A stretch of DNA of 64,000 bases, taken from Nocardioides zhouii (GTDB lineage: Bacteria > Actinomycetota > Actinomycetes > Propionibacteriales > Nocardioidaceae). The stretch spans positions 1-64,000 of the forward strand of contig NZ_SDWV01000016.1 in NCBI RefSeq assembly GCF_004137345.1, given 5' to 3'. The position numbers and the translations under genes were made by a program. Shown here one piece after another: positions 1 to 9,282 of this stretch; the stretch's first letter is position 1; the number at the start of each line of letters is the position of its first letter. The notes under the pieces were generated by a model. It had not been told where the DNA came from, made no database searches, and worked only from the letters and a program-made list of their open reading frames with translations.

Positions 1-1
1 G

Positions 2-67
2 CTCTACGCGCCGGTCGTCACCGGCGACAACGTCGACCAGTACATCGACTCCGCCTTCGAGTCCTGA
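2..67 (+). CDS. C-terminal end of a sugar ABC transporter substrate-binding protein (partial)
   Basis: Only the last 21 codons are in the window, ending in a TGA stop. The tail contains PVVTGDNVDQYI followed by a short acidic end, which resembles the C-terminus of periplasmic sugar-binding (ribose/rhizopine/inositol type) proteins of ABC transporters. The next genes are a Gfo/Idh/MocA oxidoreductase and a sugar isomerase-like TIM barrel, a common arrangement in inositol and rare-sugar loci, which supports the call. The fragment is too short for a firm family assignment, so this rests partly on context. Confidence 0.45.
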   Translation, partial: LYAPVVTGDNVDQYIDSAFES

Positions 68-74
68 GGTCGAG

Positions 75-114
75 CCGCGTCCGGCGCCCCCACACTTGGG
101 GGCGCCGGACGCGG
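75..114 (+). terminator. Strong hairpin terminator after the binding-protein gene
   Basis: A perfect 17-bp inverted repeat (arms 75-91 and 98-114) flanks the 6-nt loop ACACTT, starting 7 nt after the upstream stop codon. There is no long T tract, as is usual for high-GC actinobacterial hairpin terminators. It probably lowers read-through into the oxidoreductase gene. Confidence 0.75.
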
Positions 115-155
115 CCCACCCATCGAGCCGGTCGACGACAGAACAGGATTCCTTG

Positions 156-1337
156 ATGACCTTCGAGCACGACACGCTGTCCGTGGGGATGGTGGGCTAC
201 GCCTTCATGGGAGCGGCTCACTCCCAGGCGTGGCGCAACGCGCCGCGCTACTTCGACCTGCCGCTGAGACCACGGATGTCCGCGGTGGCGGGTCGCGACC
301 AGGCCAAGGTCACCGCGGCGGCGGCGCGGCTGGGCTGGGAGTCGACCGAGACCTCCTGGCAGGCGCTCATCGCGCGCGACGACATCGACCTCATCGACGT
401 GTGCACCCCGGGCGACACCCATGCCGAGATCGCCATCGCGGCCCTCGAGGCCGGTAAGCACGTGCTCTGCGAGAAGCCGCTCGCCAACACTGTCGAGGAG
501 GCGGAGGCGATGGTGGCCGCTGCCGAGAAGGCCAGGGCCAACGGCGTGCGCTCGATGGTCGGCTTCACCTATCGCCGGGTGCCGGCGATCGGGCTGGCCA
601 GGCAGCTGGTCGCCGCCGGCCGGATCGGGACGATCCACCACGTCCGTGCGCAGTACCTCCAGGACTGGATCGTCGATCCGGAGGCGCCCCTGTCATGGCG
701 CCTGGACAAGGCGAAGGCCGGGTCCGGGGCACTGGGCGACATCGGCGCGCACATCGTGGACCTGACCCAGTACATCACCGGCGACACCATCGCCACGGTC
801 ACCGGACGGCTCGAGACCTTCGTCAAGGAGCGACCGCTCCCCGCGGAGTCCCACACCGGACTGTCGGGCACGGCGGACGCCACCGGCCGGGGCGAGGTCA
901 CCGTCGACGACGCGGCCGCGTTCCTCGCGCACTTCCGGGGAGGCGCGCTGGGCGTCTTCGAGGCGACCCGCTTCGCCAACGGCCGCAAGAACGCCATCCG
1001 CATCGAGATCAACGGGTCGCGCGGCAGCCTCGCCTTCGACTTCGAGGACATGAACGTCCTCCACTTCTTCGACGGTGACGACGACTCGGCAACGGCCGGG
1101 TTCCGGCGGATCCTCGCGACCGAGCCGGATCACCCCTATGTCGCCGCGTGGTGGCCGCCCGGCCACCTGCTGGGCTACGAGCACGGCTTCACCCACCAGG
1201 TCGTCGATCTCGTCACCGACATCGCCAAGGGCTTGGACCCCGCGCCGTCGTTCGCCGACGGCCTGCAGGTCCAGCGAGTCCTGGCAGCTGTCGAGGCGAG
1301 CTCGCTCAGCTCGGCCTGGCAGGACATCCCCGCATGA
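156..1337 (+). CDS. Gfo/Idh/MocA family oxidoreductase
   Basis: Predicted NAD(P)-dependent dehydrogenase of 393 residues acting on a sugar or cyclitol. A Rossmann nucleotide-binding stretch [10 protein letters not shown] lies at residues 10-19, and the family signature CEKP at 105-108. The rest fits the alpha/beta substrate domain of the family (usual length 330-400). I chose ATG 156 because the longer reading frame from 96 starts inside the terminator hairpin; a TTG lies one codon upstream. The gene is followed after 34 bp by a TIM-barrel isomerase/epimerase and preceded by a sugar-binding protein, so a myo-inositol-like or rare-sugar pathway is likely. The exact substrate cannot be read from sequence. 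Confidence 0.85.
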   Translation: MTFEHDTLSVGMVGYAFMGAAHSQAWRNAPRYFDLPLRPRMSAVAGRDQAKVTAAAARLGWESTETSWQALIARDDIDLIDVCTPGDTHAEIAIAALEAGKHVLCEKPLANTVEEAEAMVAAAEKARANGVRSMVGFTYRRVPAIGLARQLVAAGRIGTIHHVRAQYLQDWIVDPEAPLSWRLDKAKAGSGALGDIGAHIVDLTQYITGDTIATVTGRLETFVKERPLPAESHTGLSGTADATGRGEVTVDDAAAFLAHFRGGALGVFEATRFANGRKNAIRIEINGSRGSLAFDFEDMNVLHFFDGDDDSATAGFRRILATEPDHPYVAAWWPPGHLLGYEHGFTHQVVDLVTDIAKGLDPAPSFADGLQVQRVLAAVEASSLSSAWQDIPA

Positions 1338-1371
1338 CACCGATCCGGCTCCATCGAAGAAGGGACACCTG

Positions 1372-2379
1372 ATGACTCGCCCCGTCACCCTGTTCACCGG
1401 CCAGTGGGCCGACCTGCCGTTCGAGGAGGTCTGCCGGCTCGCCTCGGGCTGGGGCTACGACGGCCTGGAGATCGCCTGCTGGGGCGATCACTTCGACCCG
1501 TGGGCCGCCGTCGAGGACGACTCGTACGTCCCGGCGAAGCTGGAGATGTTGAAGAAGCACGACCTGCAGGTGTTCGCGATCAGCAACCACCTCAAGGGCC
1601 AGGCGGTCTGCGACGACCCGATCGACGAGCGCCACCGCGGGATCCTCCCGGACCGCATCTGGGGTGATGGCGACGCCGAGGGCGTACGCCAGCGTGCCGC
1701 GGAGGAGATGAAGATGACCGCGCGGGCCGCGCGACGGCTCGGCGTGGACGTGGTGGTCGGGTTCACCGGCTCCTCGATCTGGAAGTACGTCGCGATGTTC
1801 CCGCCGGCGTCCCAGGCCATGGTCGACGCCGGGTACCAGGACTTCGCCGACCGCTGGAACCCGATCCTCGACGTGTTCGACAGCGAGGGGGTGCGGTTCG
1901 CGCACGAGGTGCACCCCTCCGAGATCGCCTACGACTACTGGACGACCGTGCGGGCCCTCGAGGCCGTCGACCACCGCGAGGCGTTCGGCCTCAACTGGGA
2001 TCCGAGCCACTTCGTCTGGCAGGACCTGGACCCGGTCGGGTTCCTCTGGGACTTCAAGGACCGGATCTACCACGTCGACTGCAAGGACGCGAAGAAGCAG
2101 GTCGGCAACGGCCGCAACGGTCGGATGGGCTCGCACCTGCCGTGGGCCGACCCGCGTCGCGGGTGGGACTTCGTGTCGACCGGGCATGGTGACGTGCCGT
2201 GGGAGCAGTGCTTCCGGATGCTCAACACCATCGGCTACGACGGACCGATCTCGGTCGAGTGGGAGGACGCCGGGATGGACCGCCTCGTCGGGGCGCCGGA
2301 GGCCCTCGAGCTCGTACGACGCCTGGCCTTCGACGCTCCCGACGCCTCGTTCGACGCCGCCTTCAACGCCTCTGACTAG
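1372..2379 (+). CDS. Sugar phosphate isomerase/epimerase (xylose isomerase-like TIM barrel)
   Basis: 335-residue AP endonuclease 2/xylose isomerase-like TIM barrel, probably a metal-dependent isomerase, epimerase or dehydratase. Metal-ligand strand motifs typical of the fold are visible: [10 protein letters not shown] near residue 31, [26 protein letters not shown] and SVEWED. Start ATG 1372 is preceded by the purine-rich AAGAAGGG. It follows the Gfo/Idh/MocA gene by 34 bp and is probably co-transcribed with it. The two gene types together are typical of inositol, hexulose or 3-keto-sugar catabolism. Substrate unknown. Confidence 0.82.
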   Translation: MTRPVTLFTGQWADLPFEEVCRLASGWGYDGLEIACWGDHFDPWAAVEDDSYVPAKLEMLKKHDLQVFAISNHLKGQAVCDDPIDERHRGILPDRIWGDGDAEGVRQRAAEEMKMTARAARRLGVDVVVGFTGSSIWKYVAMFPPASQAMVDAGYQDFADRWNPILDVFDSEGVRFAHEVHPSEIAYDYWTTVRALEAVDHREAFGLNWDPSHFVWQDLDPVGFLWDFKDRIYHVDCKDAKKQVGNGRNGRMGSHLPWADPRRGWDFVSTGHGDVPWEQCFRMLNTIGYDGPISVEWEDAGMDRLVGAPEALELVRRLAFDAPDASFDAAFNASD

Positions 2380-2396
2380 GCCCTAGACTCCCGCGC

Positions 2397-3263
2397 ATGG
2401 GGAGCTTCCGGGCCAAGGACGCTGATCGCGACCGCTTCATCGAGCTGATCGAGGCGGCGTACGTCGACGGGCAGCTCGGTGCGGCCGACCGCGAGCTCCG
2501 GGTGGGCCGGGCACTGTCGGCCGAGACGCTCGACGAGCTCGAGACCCTGACGCGCGACCTCCAGCTCCCGCCGGGTTACGTGCCACCGGCGGCGCCCTCC
2601 ACGTCGCCGTCCACGTCGCCCTCGCGGTCGCGGCGGGCGACCGGCGTGCTCGTGGGGCTGGTCATGTTCGTGGTGCTGGTCGTTGCGGGGGTCACCGGGA
2701 TCGTGGCCCTCGCGATGTTCGCCGTGCCCGGCGAGAACGACTCGGCGACCTCGCAGGGGGTCGAGACGGCGCCCGCGCCGATCGAGTCCGAGGAGATCGT
2801 CGCCGAGGTCCCCGAGGCGCCGAGCTTCGCCATGTCCGCCCCGCAGGTGCGCGCGTTCGTCCGGGCCTACGAGGAGGAGTTCGGCACGCTCGAGGCCTTC
2901 GAGGTCGGCTTCTACCCCGAGCGCGTGGGCGTCCAGGTGCCCGTGCGTGGCTCTCGTCCGCGGATGGAGCGCTGGTCGTGGACCGGCGAGTGGCGCCAGG
3001 ACACGACGGCCACCACCGTGAGGGGCCCGTACCAGCGCGTCGACCTCGGTGCAGTCGACGTGGGCCGCCTGTTCGACAACATCGCGGCTGCCCGTCGCAC
3101 GCTCGAGGTCGAGAAGGGCCGGTTCACCCACGCGCTACTGATCCGCTGGGGCGACGAGCCGACGGAGCTCAACATCTACGTCGGCAACGAGTTCAGCGAG
3201 TCGGGCTACCTCAGCAGCACGCCGGCGGGCGAGATCATGCGGCGTCATCCCTACGAGTCCTAG
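2397..3263 (+). CDS. DUF1707 membrane protein, copy 1
   Basis: 288 residues. Residues about 1-55 match DUF1707 (RAKDADRDR, DGQLGAADREL, ETLDELETL), an actinobacterial N-terminal domain often fused to other modules. A Pro/Ser linker leads to one transmembrane helix (about residues 85-107), then about 180 residues of predicted extracellular domain (FVRAYEEEFG, VPVRGSRPRMERWSW). The next gene is a paralogue with the same layout. A -10-like TAGACT lies 7 nt before the ATG, so the mRNA is probably leaderless. Function unknown. Confidence 0.75.
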   Translation: MGSFRAKDADRDRFIELIEAAYVDGQLGAADRELRVGRALSAETLDELETLTRDLQLPPGYVPPAAPSTSPSTSPSRSRRATGVLVGLVMFVVLVVAGVTGIVALAMFAVPGENDSATSQGVETAPAPIESEEIVAEVPEAPSFAMSAPQVRAFVRAYEEEFGTLEAFEVGFYPERVGVQVPVRGSRPRMERWSWTGEWRQDTTATTVRGPYQRVDLGAVDVGRLFDNIAAARRTLEVEKGRFTHALLIRWGDEPTELNIYVGNEFSESGYLSSTPAGEIMRRHPYES

Positions 3264-3274
3264 ACTCTCGCCGC

Positions 3275-4165
3275 ATGAGCGGGTTCCGGGCCAAGGACGC
3301 TGATCGGGACCGGTATGTCGACATCCTCGAGTCGGCGTACGTCGACGGGCAGCTGGGCGAGCAGGACCGCGAGCTGCGGGTCGGCCGCGCGCTGACCGCC
3401 GAGACGCTCGACGAGCTCGACGCGCTCATCCGGGACCTCCAGAACCAGCCCTCGCCCGTGGTCGTGCGCCGGACCCCGGGGCCCGTGATCATCCAGGCGG
3501 AGCGGGCCGCACTGCAGCAGCCGGCCGCACCGCCGGAGCCGATGCGATGGCCCGCGCCGCCGAGGACCGGGATGCCACCCAGGCTCGTCGGGTTCGTCGT
3601 GGCCGGCGTCCTCGGACTCTCCGTGCTGGCGTTGGCGCCGTCGTCGCAGGACGACTTCGAGCCGCTGTACCCGCAGCAGGACTACTCGCAGCTGGAGGAG
3701 GTCCCGGACATCTCCTCGGCCGGGGGATACGAGCTCGCGGACGCCGACGTACGGCGCTTCCTGCGGCGCTACCAGGGAAAGTTCGACACGACGGACGCCT
3801 ACGAGGTGACCTTCTTCGACATCCGCGTGGAGGTGCACGTCCCCGTGGGCGGTTCCCAGCCGCGGTTCGAGGTCTGGTCCTGGGACGGCGGATGGCGGCG
3901 CGATGCGGCTGCGCAGCCCGTCACGGGCAGCGCGGCGACGGTGGACCTCGGGACGCTGGACGTGCAGCAGCTGTTCGAGAATGCCGAGGTCGCCCGGCGC
4001 GACCTGGGGGTGTCCGACGCCCGGGTGCAACGCGTCGAGGTGCGCCCGACGCCCGACGCAGTGGGTTCGGTGACGATCCATGTCCGCAACGGCTCCTCGG
4101 ACAAGGCCTCCCTCGAGAGCACCCCTCAGGGGTCGCAGGTCCGCGCGCTCCCGAACGAAGGGTGA
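3275..4165 (+). CDS. DUF1707 membrane protein, copy 2 (tandem paralogue)
   Basis: 296 residues with the same order as the preceding gene: DUF1707 (RAKDADRDRYVDILESAYVD), Pro-rich linker, one transmembrane helix (about 108-124), and a C-terminal domain beginning FLRRYQGKFDTTDAYEV. The DUF1707 parts are nearly identical while the linkers and outer domains have diverged. It has its own TAGACT hexamer 8 nt before the ATG, so it can be transcribed independently. A longer in-frame ORF from 2978 was discarded because it overlaps copy 1. Function unknown. Confidence 0.75.
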   Translation: MSGFRAKDADRDRYVDILESAYVDGQLGEQDRELRVGRALTAETLDELDALIRDLQNQPSPVVVRRTPGPVIIQAERAALQQPAAPPEPMRWPAPPRTGMPPRLVGFVVAGVLGLSVLALAPSSQDDFEPLYPQQDYSQLEEVPDISSAGGYELADADVRRFLRRYQGKFDTTDAYEVTFFDIRVEVHVPVGGSQPRFEVWSWDGGWRRDAAAQPVTGSAATVDLGTLDVQQLFENAEVARRDLGVSDARVQRVEVRPTPDAVGSVTIHVRNGSSDKASLESTPQGSQVRALPNEG

Positions 4166-4222
4166 GCAATCCCACGTGACCACCGCCACCCCTGCGCCGG
4201 CGGCTGCGGCACGATGTCCGGC

Positions 4223-5254
4223 ATGAAGACGAACCCCGGCAACTTCTTCGAGGACTTCACCGTCGGGCAGGTGATCGAGCACGCCACCCCGCGCACCCTC
4301 ACCGAGGGCGACCGGGCCGTCTACGGCGCGATCTACCCCACCCGCTTCGCGGTCGCCTCGTCGGCGGAGTTCGCCGCCTCGGTCGGCCTGGCGCCCCACC
4401 CGGTCGAGGAGCTGATCGGCTTCCACGTCGCCTTCGGCAAGACCGTGCCGGACGTCTCGCTGAACGCGGTGGCCAACCTGGGCTACGCCGAGTGCCGCTT
4501 CCACGTGCCGGTCGTGCCGGGCGACACGCTGCGTACGCGCTCGGAGGTCATCGGCCTCAAGCAGAACTCGAACGGCCGCACGGGCGTCGTGTGGGTGCGC
4601 TCGACGGCGACCAACCAGCGCGGCGAGGTCGCGATCGACTGGGCGCGCTGGGTGATGGTCCACAAGCGTGACGCCGACGCGCCGGCCCCGGAGACGGTCG
4701 TACCCGCGCTGGCGTCGGTCGTGGCGCCCGACGACCTCGTCGTGCCGGCCGGCCTCGACCTCAGCGCGTACGACGCCGCCGCCGCGGGCTCCCCGTACAG
4801 GCTCGGCGACTACGAGGTGGGGGAGCGGATCGACCACGTCGACGGCGTCACCCTCACCGACGCCGAGCACATGATGGCGACGCGGCTGTGGCAGAACACC
4901 GCCAAGGTGCACTTCTCCACCGACGCCCGCCCCGACGGCAGGCGCCTGGTCTACGGCGGCCACGTGATCTCGCTGGCCCGCGCGCTCTCCTTCAACGGCC
5001 TGGCCAACGCCCAGCTCGTCGCGGCGATCAACGCCGGCGCGCACGTCGCCCCGGCGTTCGCCGGTGACACGATCCACGCCTGGTCCGAGGTGCTCGACAC
5101 CGCGACCCTCGACGCTCCCGGAGTCGGCGCGATCCGGCTGCGGCTGGTGGCCACGAAGGGCCGCGACAAGTCGATGACCCTGCGCTCCGACGACGGGGCG
5201 TACGCCGACGGCGTGCTTCTCGACCTGGACTACTGGGCGCTCATCCCGCGCTGA
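4223..5254 (+). CDS. MaoC-family hydratase, mesaconyl-CoA hydratase-like
   Basis: 343 residues, the usual size of double hot-dog MaoC proteins. The N-terminal opening MKTNPGNFFEDFTVGQ and the block FGKTVPDVSLNAVANLGYA recall mesaconyl-CoA/2-methylfumaryl-CoA hydratases. The second hot-dog domain has QNTAKVHF and VYGGHVISLARALSFNGLA. Expected role: reversible hydration of a branched enoyl-CoA in acyl-CoA metabolism. A CACGAT hexamer lies 7 nt before ATG 4223, favouring this start over ATG 4214, which overlaps the hexamer. No neighbouring CoA-pathway genes are present, so the substrate stays open. Confidence 0.72.
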   Translation: MKTNPGNFFEDFTVGQVIEHATPRTLTEGDRAVYGAIYPTRFAVASSAEFAASVGLAPHPVEELIGFHVAFGKTVPDVSLNAVANLGYAECRFHVPVVPGDTLRTRSEVIGLKQNSNGRTGVVWVRSTATNQRGEVAIDWARWVMVHKRDADAPAPETVVPALASVVAPDDLVVPAGLDLSAYDAAAAGSPYRLGDYEVGERIDHVDGVTLTDAEHMMATRLWQNTAKVHFSTDARPDGRRLVYGGHVISLARALSFNGLANAQLVAAINAGAHVAPAFAGDTIHAWSEVLDTATLDAPGVGAIRLRLVATKGRDKSMTLRSDDGAYADGVLLDLDYWALIPR

Positions 5255-5266
5255 TCTGCCCCTCAC

Positions 5267-6349
5267 TCACCGCCCGGTGGCCGAGGTCCGCGTTAACAGG
5301 TGCGCGGCGATCGCGTCCAGGGCCGCGTCGAGGGAGTCGGCGGGAGCGAGCTCGAGCCGGGCGAGCACGGTCGTGGCAGCCGCGAGCAGCTCGTCCTCGC
5401 TCACCTGATCTGGAGTGCGGCCGTCGTCGGCCAGTGAGGGACGCAGGTCGTCGAGGTCGCCCACGACGTCGTACGGACGTGCTCGGAGCGCGGCGATCAC
5501 AGTGGCGGATGAGTCCTCGATCCACTTCACGTGGTTGTCGGGCACGGCGAAGGAGTCCCGCGGTGCGCTTCCGACCAGCTGGCCGGGGACGAACGAGCCC
5601 TTCACGTGCCGGGAGTACGCCGGCGTGCGGCGCTCGCGGGGCACGACGTCGTTGACCCGTCGCAGCAGCTCGGCCTCCACGACGCCGAGCGAGTCGTTGG
5701 GGCGTTCGGCCTGTGTGTCGAGGCCGGCGACGTCGAGGCCGAGGACGGACGCCGCTCGCAGCCAGAGCTCGTCGCGGGGCGCCCCCGGCGCGGGTACGAC
5801 GACGAGGTGCACGCGCTCCGGGGAGATACCGGCGGTCCAGGTGTCGAGGATCGCGATGATGTCCTGGTAGCGCCAGAACTTGTGGTCGCCGTCCTCGCGC
5901 CGGACGCTGCCGAGGAACTTGCGGTAGGGCATGCGGGCGCCCATCTTGACTCGCTGCTGCCACGCCGACGGCAGCACGCGGCCGAGGTCGCGCGCGGTCA
6001 CCACGACGTGCACCTCGTCGGCTGCCGAGCCGAGGTCGGCGAGCGCCGCAGACGCGCGATCGGCGGGGGTGTCGGCGAAGTGCTCGTTGCTGACCAGCAC
6101 GTCCCCGGGCCAGGCGCGGGCCTCCTCGACGAGCCGGTCCCAGGCTCCGCGATCGTGCTCGTCGAGGTCGTCGACGACCGACGACATGCCCTTCACCAGG
6201 GCTGCGGCGGTGAAGTGGTCGCGGCGCGCGCGACCCGGGAGCAGGAGGCCGCGCTCCCGCAGCTCGTCGTGGTGCCGCCACCACAGGTCCTGCAGGTAGG
6301 ACGTGCCCGACTTGGCGGTCCCGACGTGGAGGAACGCGCGCCGGGCCAT
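5267..6349 (-). CDS. Sulfotransferase-like protein
   Basis: 360 residues. The N-terminus ARRAFLHVGTAKSGTSYLQDL matches the PAPS 5'-phosphosulfate loop of sulfotransferases (usual form KTGTT/KSGTS after a hydrophobic strand). A later VVVTARDLGRVLPSAWQQ fits the 3'-phosphate-binding arginine region. Predicted to move a sulfo group from PAPS to an unknown hydroxyl acceptor. The ATG at 6349 sits 7 nt after a minus-strand TAGGGT hexamer; the open frame to 7273 is only GC-rich read-through across the opposite gene. Divergent from the methyltransferase at 6382 with a 32-bp gap. Confidence 0.75.
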   Translation of the reverse strand: MARRAFLHVGTAKSGTSYLQDLWWRHHDELRERGLLLPGRARRDHFTAAALVKGMSSVVDDLDEHDRGAWDRLVEEARAWPGDVLVSNEHFADTPADRASAALADLGSAADEVHVVVTARDLGRVLPSAWQQRVKMGARMPYRKFLGSVRREDGDHKFWRYQDIIAILDTWTAGISPERVHLVVVPAPGAPRDELWLRAASVLGLDVAGLDTQAERPNDSLGVVEAELLRRVNDVVPRERRTPAYSRHVKGSFVPGQLVGSAPRDSFAVPDNHVKWIEDSSATVIAALRARPYDVVGDLDDLRPSLADDGRTPDQVSEDELLAAATTVLARLELAPADSLDAALDAIAAHLLTRTSATGR

Positions 6350-6381
6350 GCCCGCGACCCTACTCAGGGCACACTCCTGTC
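6350..6381. promoter_or_regulatory. 32-bp divergent leaderless promoter pair
   Basis: The gap holds a minus-strand TAGGGT (6357-6362, 7 nt from the ATG at 6349) and a plus-strand CACACT (6370-6375, 6 nt from the GTG at 6382). The hexamers are 7 bp apart, so each -35 region would overlie the other gene's start codon. Simultaneous firing looks unlikely. Confidence 0.55.
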
Positions 6382-7203
6382 GTGGCCTGGGATCGCGACT
6401 TCTTCTACGACAGCTACCCGCGCGTGGAGGAGGCATTCGCTGCGCGCCTCGACGAGAGCCTGTCGCCGCGGGACCCCTCGGTGCTGCTGCAGGTGGTGCG
6501 CGAGCTCGACCTCCGCCCCGACAGCCGGGTGGTCGACGTGGGGTGCGGCGAGGGCGCCCACGCCTTCCGGCTCGCGACGCACTTCGGCTTCCGGGTGCTC
6601 GGGATCGACCCCGTGCAGCGCCATCTCGATCTGGCCCGCGAGGCGCGCCGCGAGCAGGCGCCCGACATCGCCACGCGCGTGTCCTTCGAGCGCGGCACCG
6701 CGACGCACCTGCCGGCGCCCGACGCTTCGCTCGACCTGGTCTGGTGCCGCGACGTGATGGTCCACGTCGCGGACCCGGCCGAGGCGTACCTCGAGTTCGC
6801 GCGCGTGCTGCGCCCGTCGGCGTACGTCGTCGCCTACTCGATGGTGGCCACCGACCTGCTCGCCCCGGAGGAGGCCGACTGGCTCTTCGACGTGATGGGC
6901 GTCGTGCCCACCTCGGCGGACCCGCGCGTGCTCGACGACGCGATCGCCGGGTCCGGCCTCGAGGTCGTGGAGACCATCGACCTGGCGAGCGAGTGGGGGG
7001 AGTGGGGCGAGGAGCACGAGGGCCGCGCCGGGCAGGCGCTGCTCCACCTGGCCCGGCTCCTGCGCGAGCCGGAGCGATACCGCGCCGAGTTCGGCGACGC
7101 GGCGTACGACGTGATGGTGGGCGACTGCCGCTGGCACGTCTACCGGATGATGGGCAAGCTCGCCGGGCGTATCGACGTGCTGCAGCGACCGGCTCGTCGT
7201 TAA
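6382..7203 (+). CDS. SAM-dependent methyltransferase (class I)
   Basis: 273 residues with motif I VVDVGCGEGAHAFRLA near residue 51, motif II-like GIDPVQRHLDLA, and LDLVWCRDVMVHVADP as the motif III-V region. Methyl acceptor unknown. GTG 6382 is the start because CACACT lies 6 nt upstream. It is divergent from a sulfotransferase gene, which might suggest a shared small-molecule modification role, but nothing in sequence proves this. Confidence 0.85.
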   Translation: MAWDRDFFYDSYPRVEEAFAARLDESLSPRDPSVLLQVVRELDLRPDSRVVDVGCGEGAHAFRLATHFGFRVLGIDPVQRHLDLAREARREQAPDIATRVSFERGTATHLPAPDASLDLVWCRDVMVHVADPAEAYLEFARVLRPSAYVVAYSMVATDLLAPEEADWLFDVMGVVPTSADPRVLDDAIAGSGLEVVETIDLASEWGEWGEEHEGRAGQALLHLARLLREPERYRAEFGDAAYDVMVGDCRWHVYRMMGKLAGRIDVLQRPARR

Positions 7204-7271
7204 CCGCTCGACCCGGGCTTGACGCGTTTGGCAGGGTGGCCCGGTAGACCGCCAACCGAGGAGGAAGCCCC

Positions 7272-7457
7272 ATGGCTGATCAGGACCCGAACGCAGACCT
7301 CAAGGCGAAGATGCGGGAGGCGCTCGATCGCAAGAAGGGTCACCGCCACCCCGACGACAGTGCCGACTCCAAGGAGAAGGCCCACGGCTCGGAGGTCAAC
7401 GACAAGAACGTCGCCAAGCCGATGCACCGCCGCAAGGCCGGTGGCGGTGGCGCCTGA
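7272..7457 (+). CDS. DUF5302 small hydrophilic protein
   Basis: 61 residues, highly charged, with no signal peptide or membrane segment. Sequences such as DLKAKMREALDRKKGH and GSEVNDKNV, ending in RRKAGGGGA, match the actinobacterial DUF5302 pattern as I recall it. A strong Shine-Dalgarno (GAGGAGG, 7258-7264) precedes ATG 7272, unlike most nearby genes. It is convergent with the MFS gene, with the stop codons 3 nt apart. Function unknown. Confidence 0.7.
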   Translation: MADQDPNADLKAKMREALDRKKGHRHPDDSADSKEKAHGSEVNDKNVAKPMHRRKAGGGGA

Positions 7458-7460
7458 CCG

Positions 7461-8654
7461 CTAGCCCCCCGTGTGGTCCTGCGCGCCGGCGGACAGCTCG
7501 TCCGCCGGCGCGAAGGCCCGCGCCAGCCAGAAGAGGGCGAGCACCAGCACCAGCGGCACCGCGAAGCCGATGCGCAGCGAGCTCGCGCCGACCGCACCCG
7601 TCATCACCGCGCCGAGGAGAGCACCGGCGTAGTTGAACTGGTTGAACCGCGCCACCACCGCGTCCACGCGTGCCTGCCGTGTCGCGGGATCCGCGTCACG
7701 CCCTGCGAGCGCGGCCGCGGCGGAGAAGCTCAGCGGGGCGACCACGGCCACGCCACAGCCGAGCAGCGTGAAGCCGAGCACGGCGACCGGCCACGACGGA
7801 GCCGCGACGACGACGGCGAGCGACACGAAGGCGATGCCGGCGCCGATCCGCAGCAGCCGTACGGCGCCGACCCGCTCGGTCAGCCGGTCGCCCACCAGGC
7901 GGACGAGCCCGCTCGCCACGAGGTAGGGGAGGGTCGCCAGCGCGACCAGCTCCTCGGGAGCGTCGAAGACGTCGTCGAGGTAGACCGGTCCCCAGGTCGC
8001 CGCCGCGGTGTCGACGGTGTAGAAGACCACCAGCGCGAGGCCGACCATCACGATCGCCCGCCACGGCACGTCGGTCTCGGTGACGGTCGCCGCCTCACCG
8101 TGGTCGCGGGAGAGGTACGGCGCGGCCGCCGCGAGGAGCGGCAGCACCGCGACCAGGGCGATCGCCGACCAGGGCACGTCCGTCGTGGCCAGCGTGAGGA
8201 CGGCGCCGATGACGCCGCCGAGCGTCCATGCGCCGTGGCAGGACGGCAGCACGACCCGGCCGAGTCGGTGCTCGAGCGCCACCGCCTGCATGTTGCCGGT
8301 CGCGTCGACCAGCCCCAGCCCGACGCCGTACGCCGCCAGGCCGAGCACGAAGACCAGCGTCGTCGGCGCCAGGATCGCAACCGCGACCGAGACCGCGACG
8401 GTGACCAGGCCGGCGCGCAGCACGACCGCGCTGTCGAGCCGCGGCGCGAGCCGCTCGGCCACCAAGGAGCCCACGCCGGCGAGCAGCACCATCATCAGCA
8501 GCACGCCGGACAGCTCGAGCTCGTCGAGGTCCCAGCGGTCCTGGATCCGCGGCAGGCGGGTGGTGAGGCTGATGAACACCAGGCCCTGCGTGAGGAACGC
8601 CGCCGCGATCGCCAGGCGGGCCCTGCCAAGGTGTGCGCGGGGGTCTGCACTCAT
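7461..8654 (-). CDS. Major facilitator superfamily transporter
   Basis: 397 residues with about 12 predicted transmembrane segments (for example AIAAAFLTQGLVFISL and GVLLMMVLLAGVGSLVA), typical of MFS permeases. The overall look resembles the YbjJ-type sugar/efflux group, although the substrate is unknown. A CACGAT hexamer lies 7 nt before ATG 8654. The open frame extending to 9479 overlaps the next gene on the other strand and was not used. Divergent from the phosphatase gene at 8703. Confidence 0.85.
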   Translation of the reverse strand: MSADPRAHLGRARLAIAAAFLTQGLVFISLTTRLPRIQDRWDLDELELSGVLLMMVLLAGVGSLVAERLAPRLDSAVVLRAGLVTVAVSVAVAILAPTTLVFVLGLAAYGVGLGLVDATGNMQAVALEHRLGRVVLPSCHGAWTLGGVIGAVLTLATTDVPWSAIALVAVLPLLAAAAPYLSRDHGEAATVTETDVPWRAIVMVGLALVVFYTVDTAAATWGPVYLDDVFDAPEELVALATLPYLVASGLVRLVGDRLTERVGAVRLLRIGAGIAFVSLAVVVAAPSWPVAVLGFTLLGCGVAVVAPLSFSAAAALAGRDADPATRQARVDAVVARFNQFNYAGALLGAVMTGAVGASSLRIGFAVPLVLVLALFWLARAFAPADELSAGAQDHTGG

Positions 8655-8702
8655 GGCGAGCATCGTGGCAGGCCGCCCGTCCGCCCGTGGCAGACTCGCG
8701 GC
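8655..8702. promoter_or_regulatory. Divergent leaderless promoter pair
   Basis: The 48-bp gap has a minus-strand CACGAT 7 nt before the MFS start and a plus-strand CAGACT (8691-8696) 6 nt before the phosphatase start. No Shine-Dalgarno is visible for either gene. Confidence 0.5.
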
Positions 8703-9281
8703 ATGTCTTCCGGCTCGCACCCCGACGGTCCCGAGCTGTGGGTGGTCCGCCACGGCGAGACCGAGTGGAGCCGCGACGGCCGGCACACCTCGACCACCGA
8801 CCTTCCGCTGACGTCCGACGGCGAGGAGGCGGCGATCCTGCTGGGGCCGCGGCTCTACGACGTGGAGTTCGACCTCGTCCTGACCAGTCCGCGCCAGCGC
8901 GCGCGGCGTACGGCCGAGCTGGCGGGGTTCGCCGACGCGGAGGTCGACGACGACCTCGTCGAGTGGGCGTACGGCGACTACGAGGGCATCACGACCGCCG
9001 AGATCCGCGAGACGGTGCCGGGCTGGTCGGTCTGGACGCACCCGTCGCCCGGCGGCGAGACCGCCGACGAGGTGACCGCGCGACTGGACCGGGTCGTCGA
9101 GCGGGCGCGCGGGCACGACCGGGTGCTGGTCTTCGCCCACGGCCACTCGCTGCGGGTGCTCACCGCGCGGTGGCTCGAGCAGCCGGCCGACGAGGGCAGG
9201 TTCTTCAAGCTGGACACCTCGACCATCTCGGTCCTCGGCTTCGAGCGCGAGCACCCGGCGCTGCTGAAGTGGAACAGCTGA
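8703..9281 (+). CDS. Histidine phosphatase family protein
   Basis: 192 residues. The phosphoglycerate-mutase-like signature VVRHGETEW holds the phospho-acceptor histidine near residue 17, and the second catalytic histidine is in FAHGHSLRVL. TSPRQRARRTAELAG is the usual substrate-binding arginine region. Likely a soluble phosphatase of unknown substrate. The next gene (PHP domain) starts 1 nt after its stop, so the two form an operon. Confidence 0.88.
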   Translation: MSSGSHPDGPELWVVRHGETEWSRDGRHTSTTDLPLTSDGEEAAILLGPRLYDVEFDLVLTSPRQRARRTAELAGFADAEVDDDLVEWAYGDYEGITTAEIRETVPGWSVWTHPSPGGETADEVTARLDRVVERARGHDRVLVFAHGHSLRVLTARWLEQPADEGRFFKLDTSTISVLGFEREHPALLKWNS

Positions 9282-9282
9282 C

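Noticed and set aside
5267-7273. 668-residue form of the sulfotransferase
   Set aside because: Its first 308 residues are Arg/Pro-rich read-through opposite the methyltransferase gene; the sulfotransferase loop begins at 6349.
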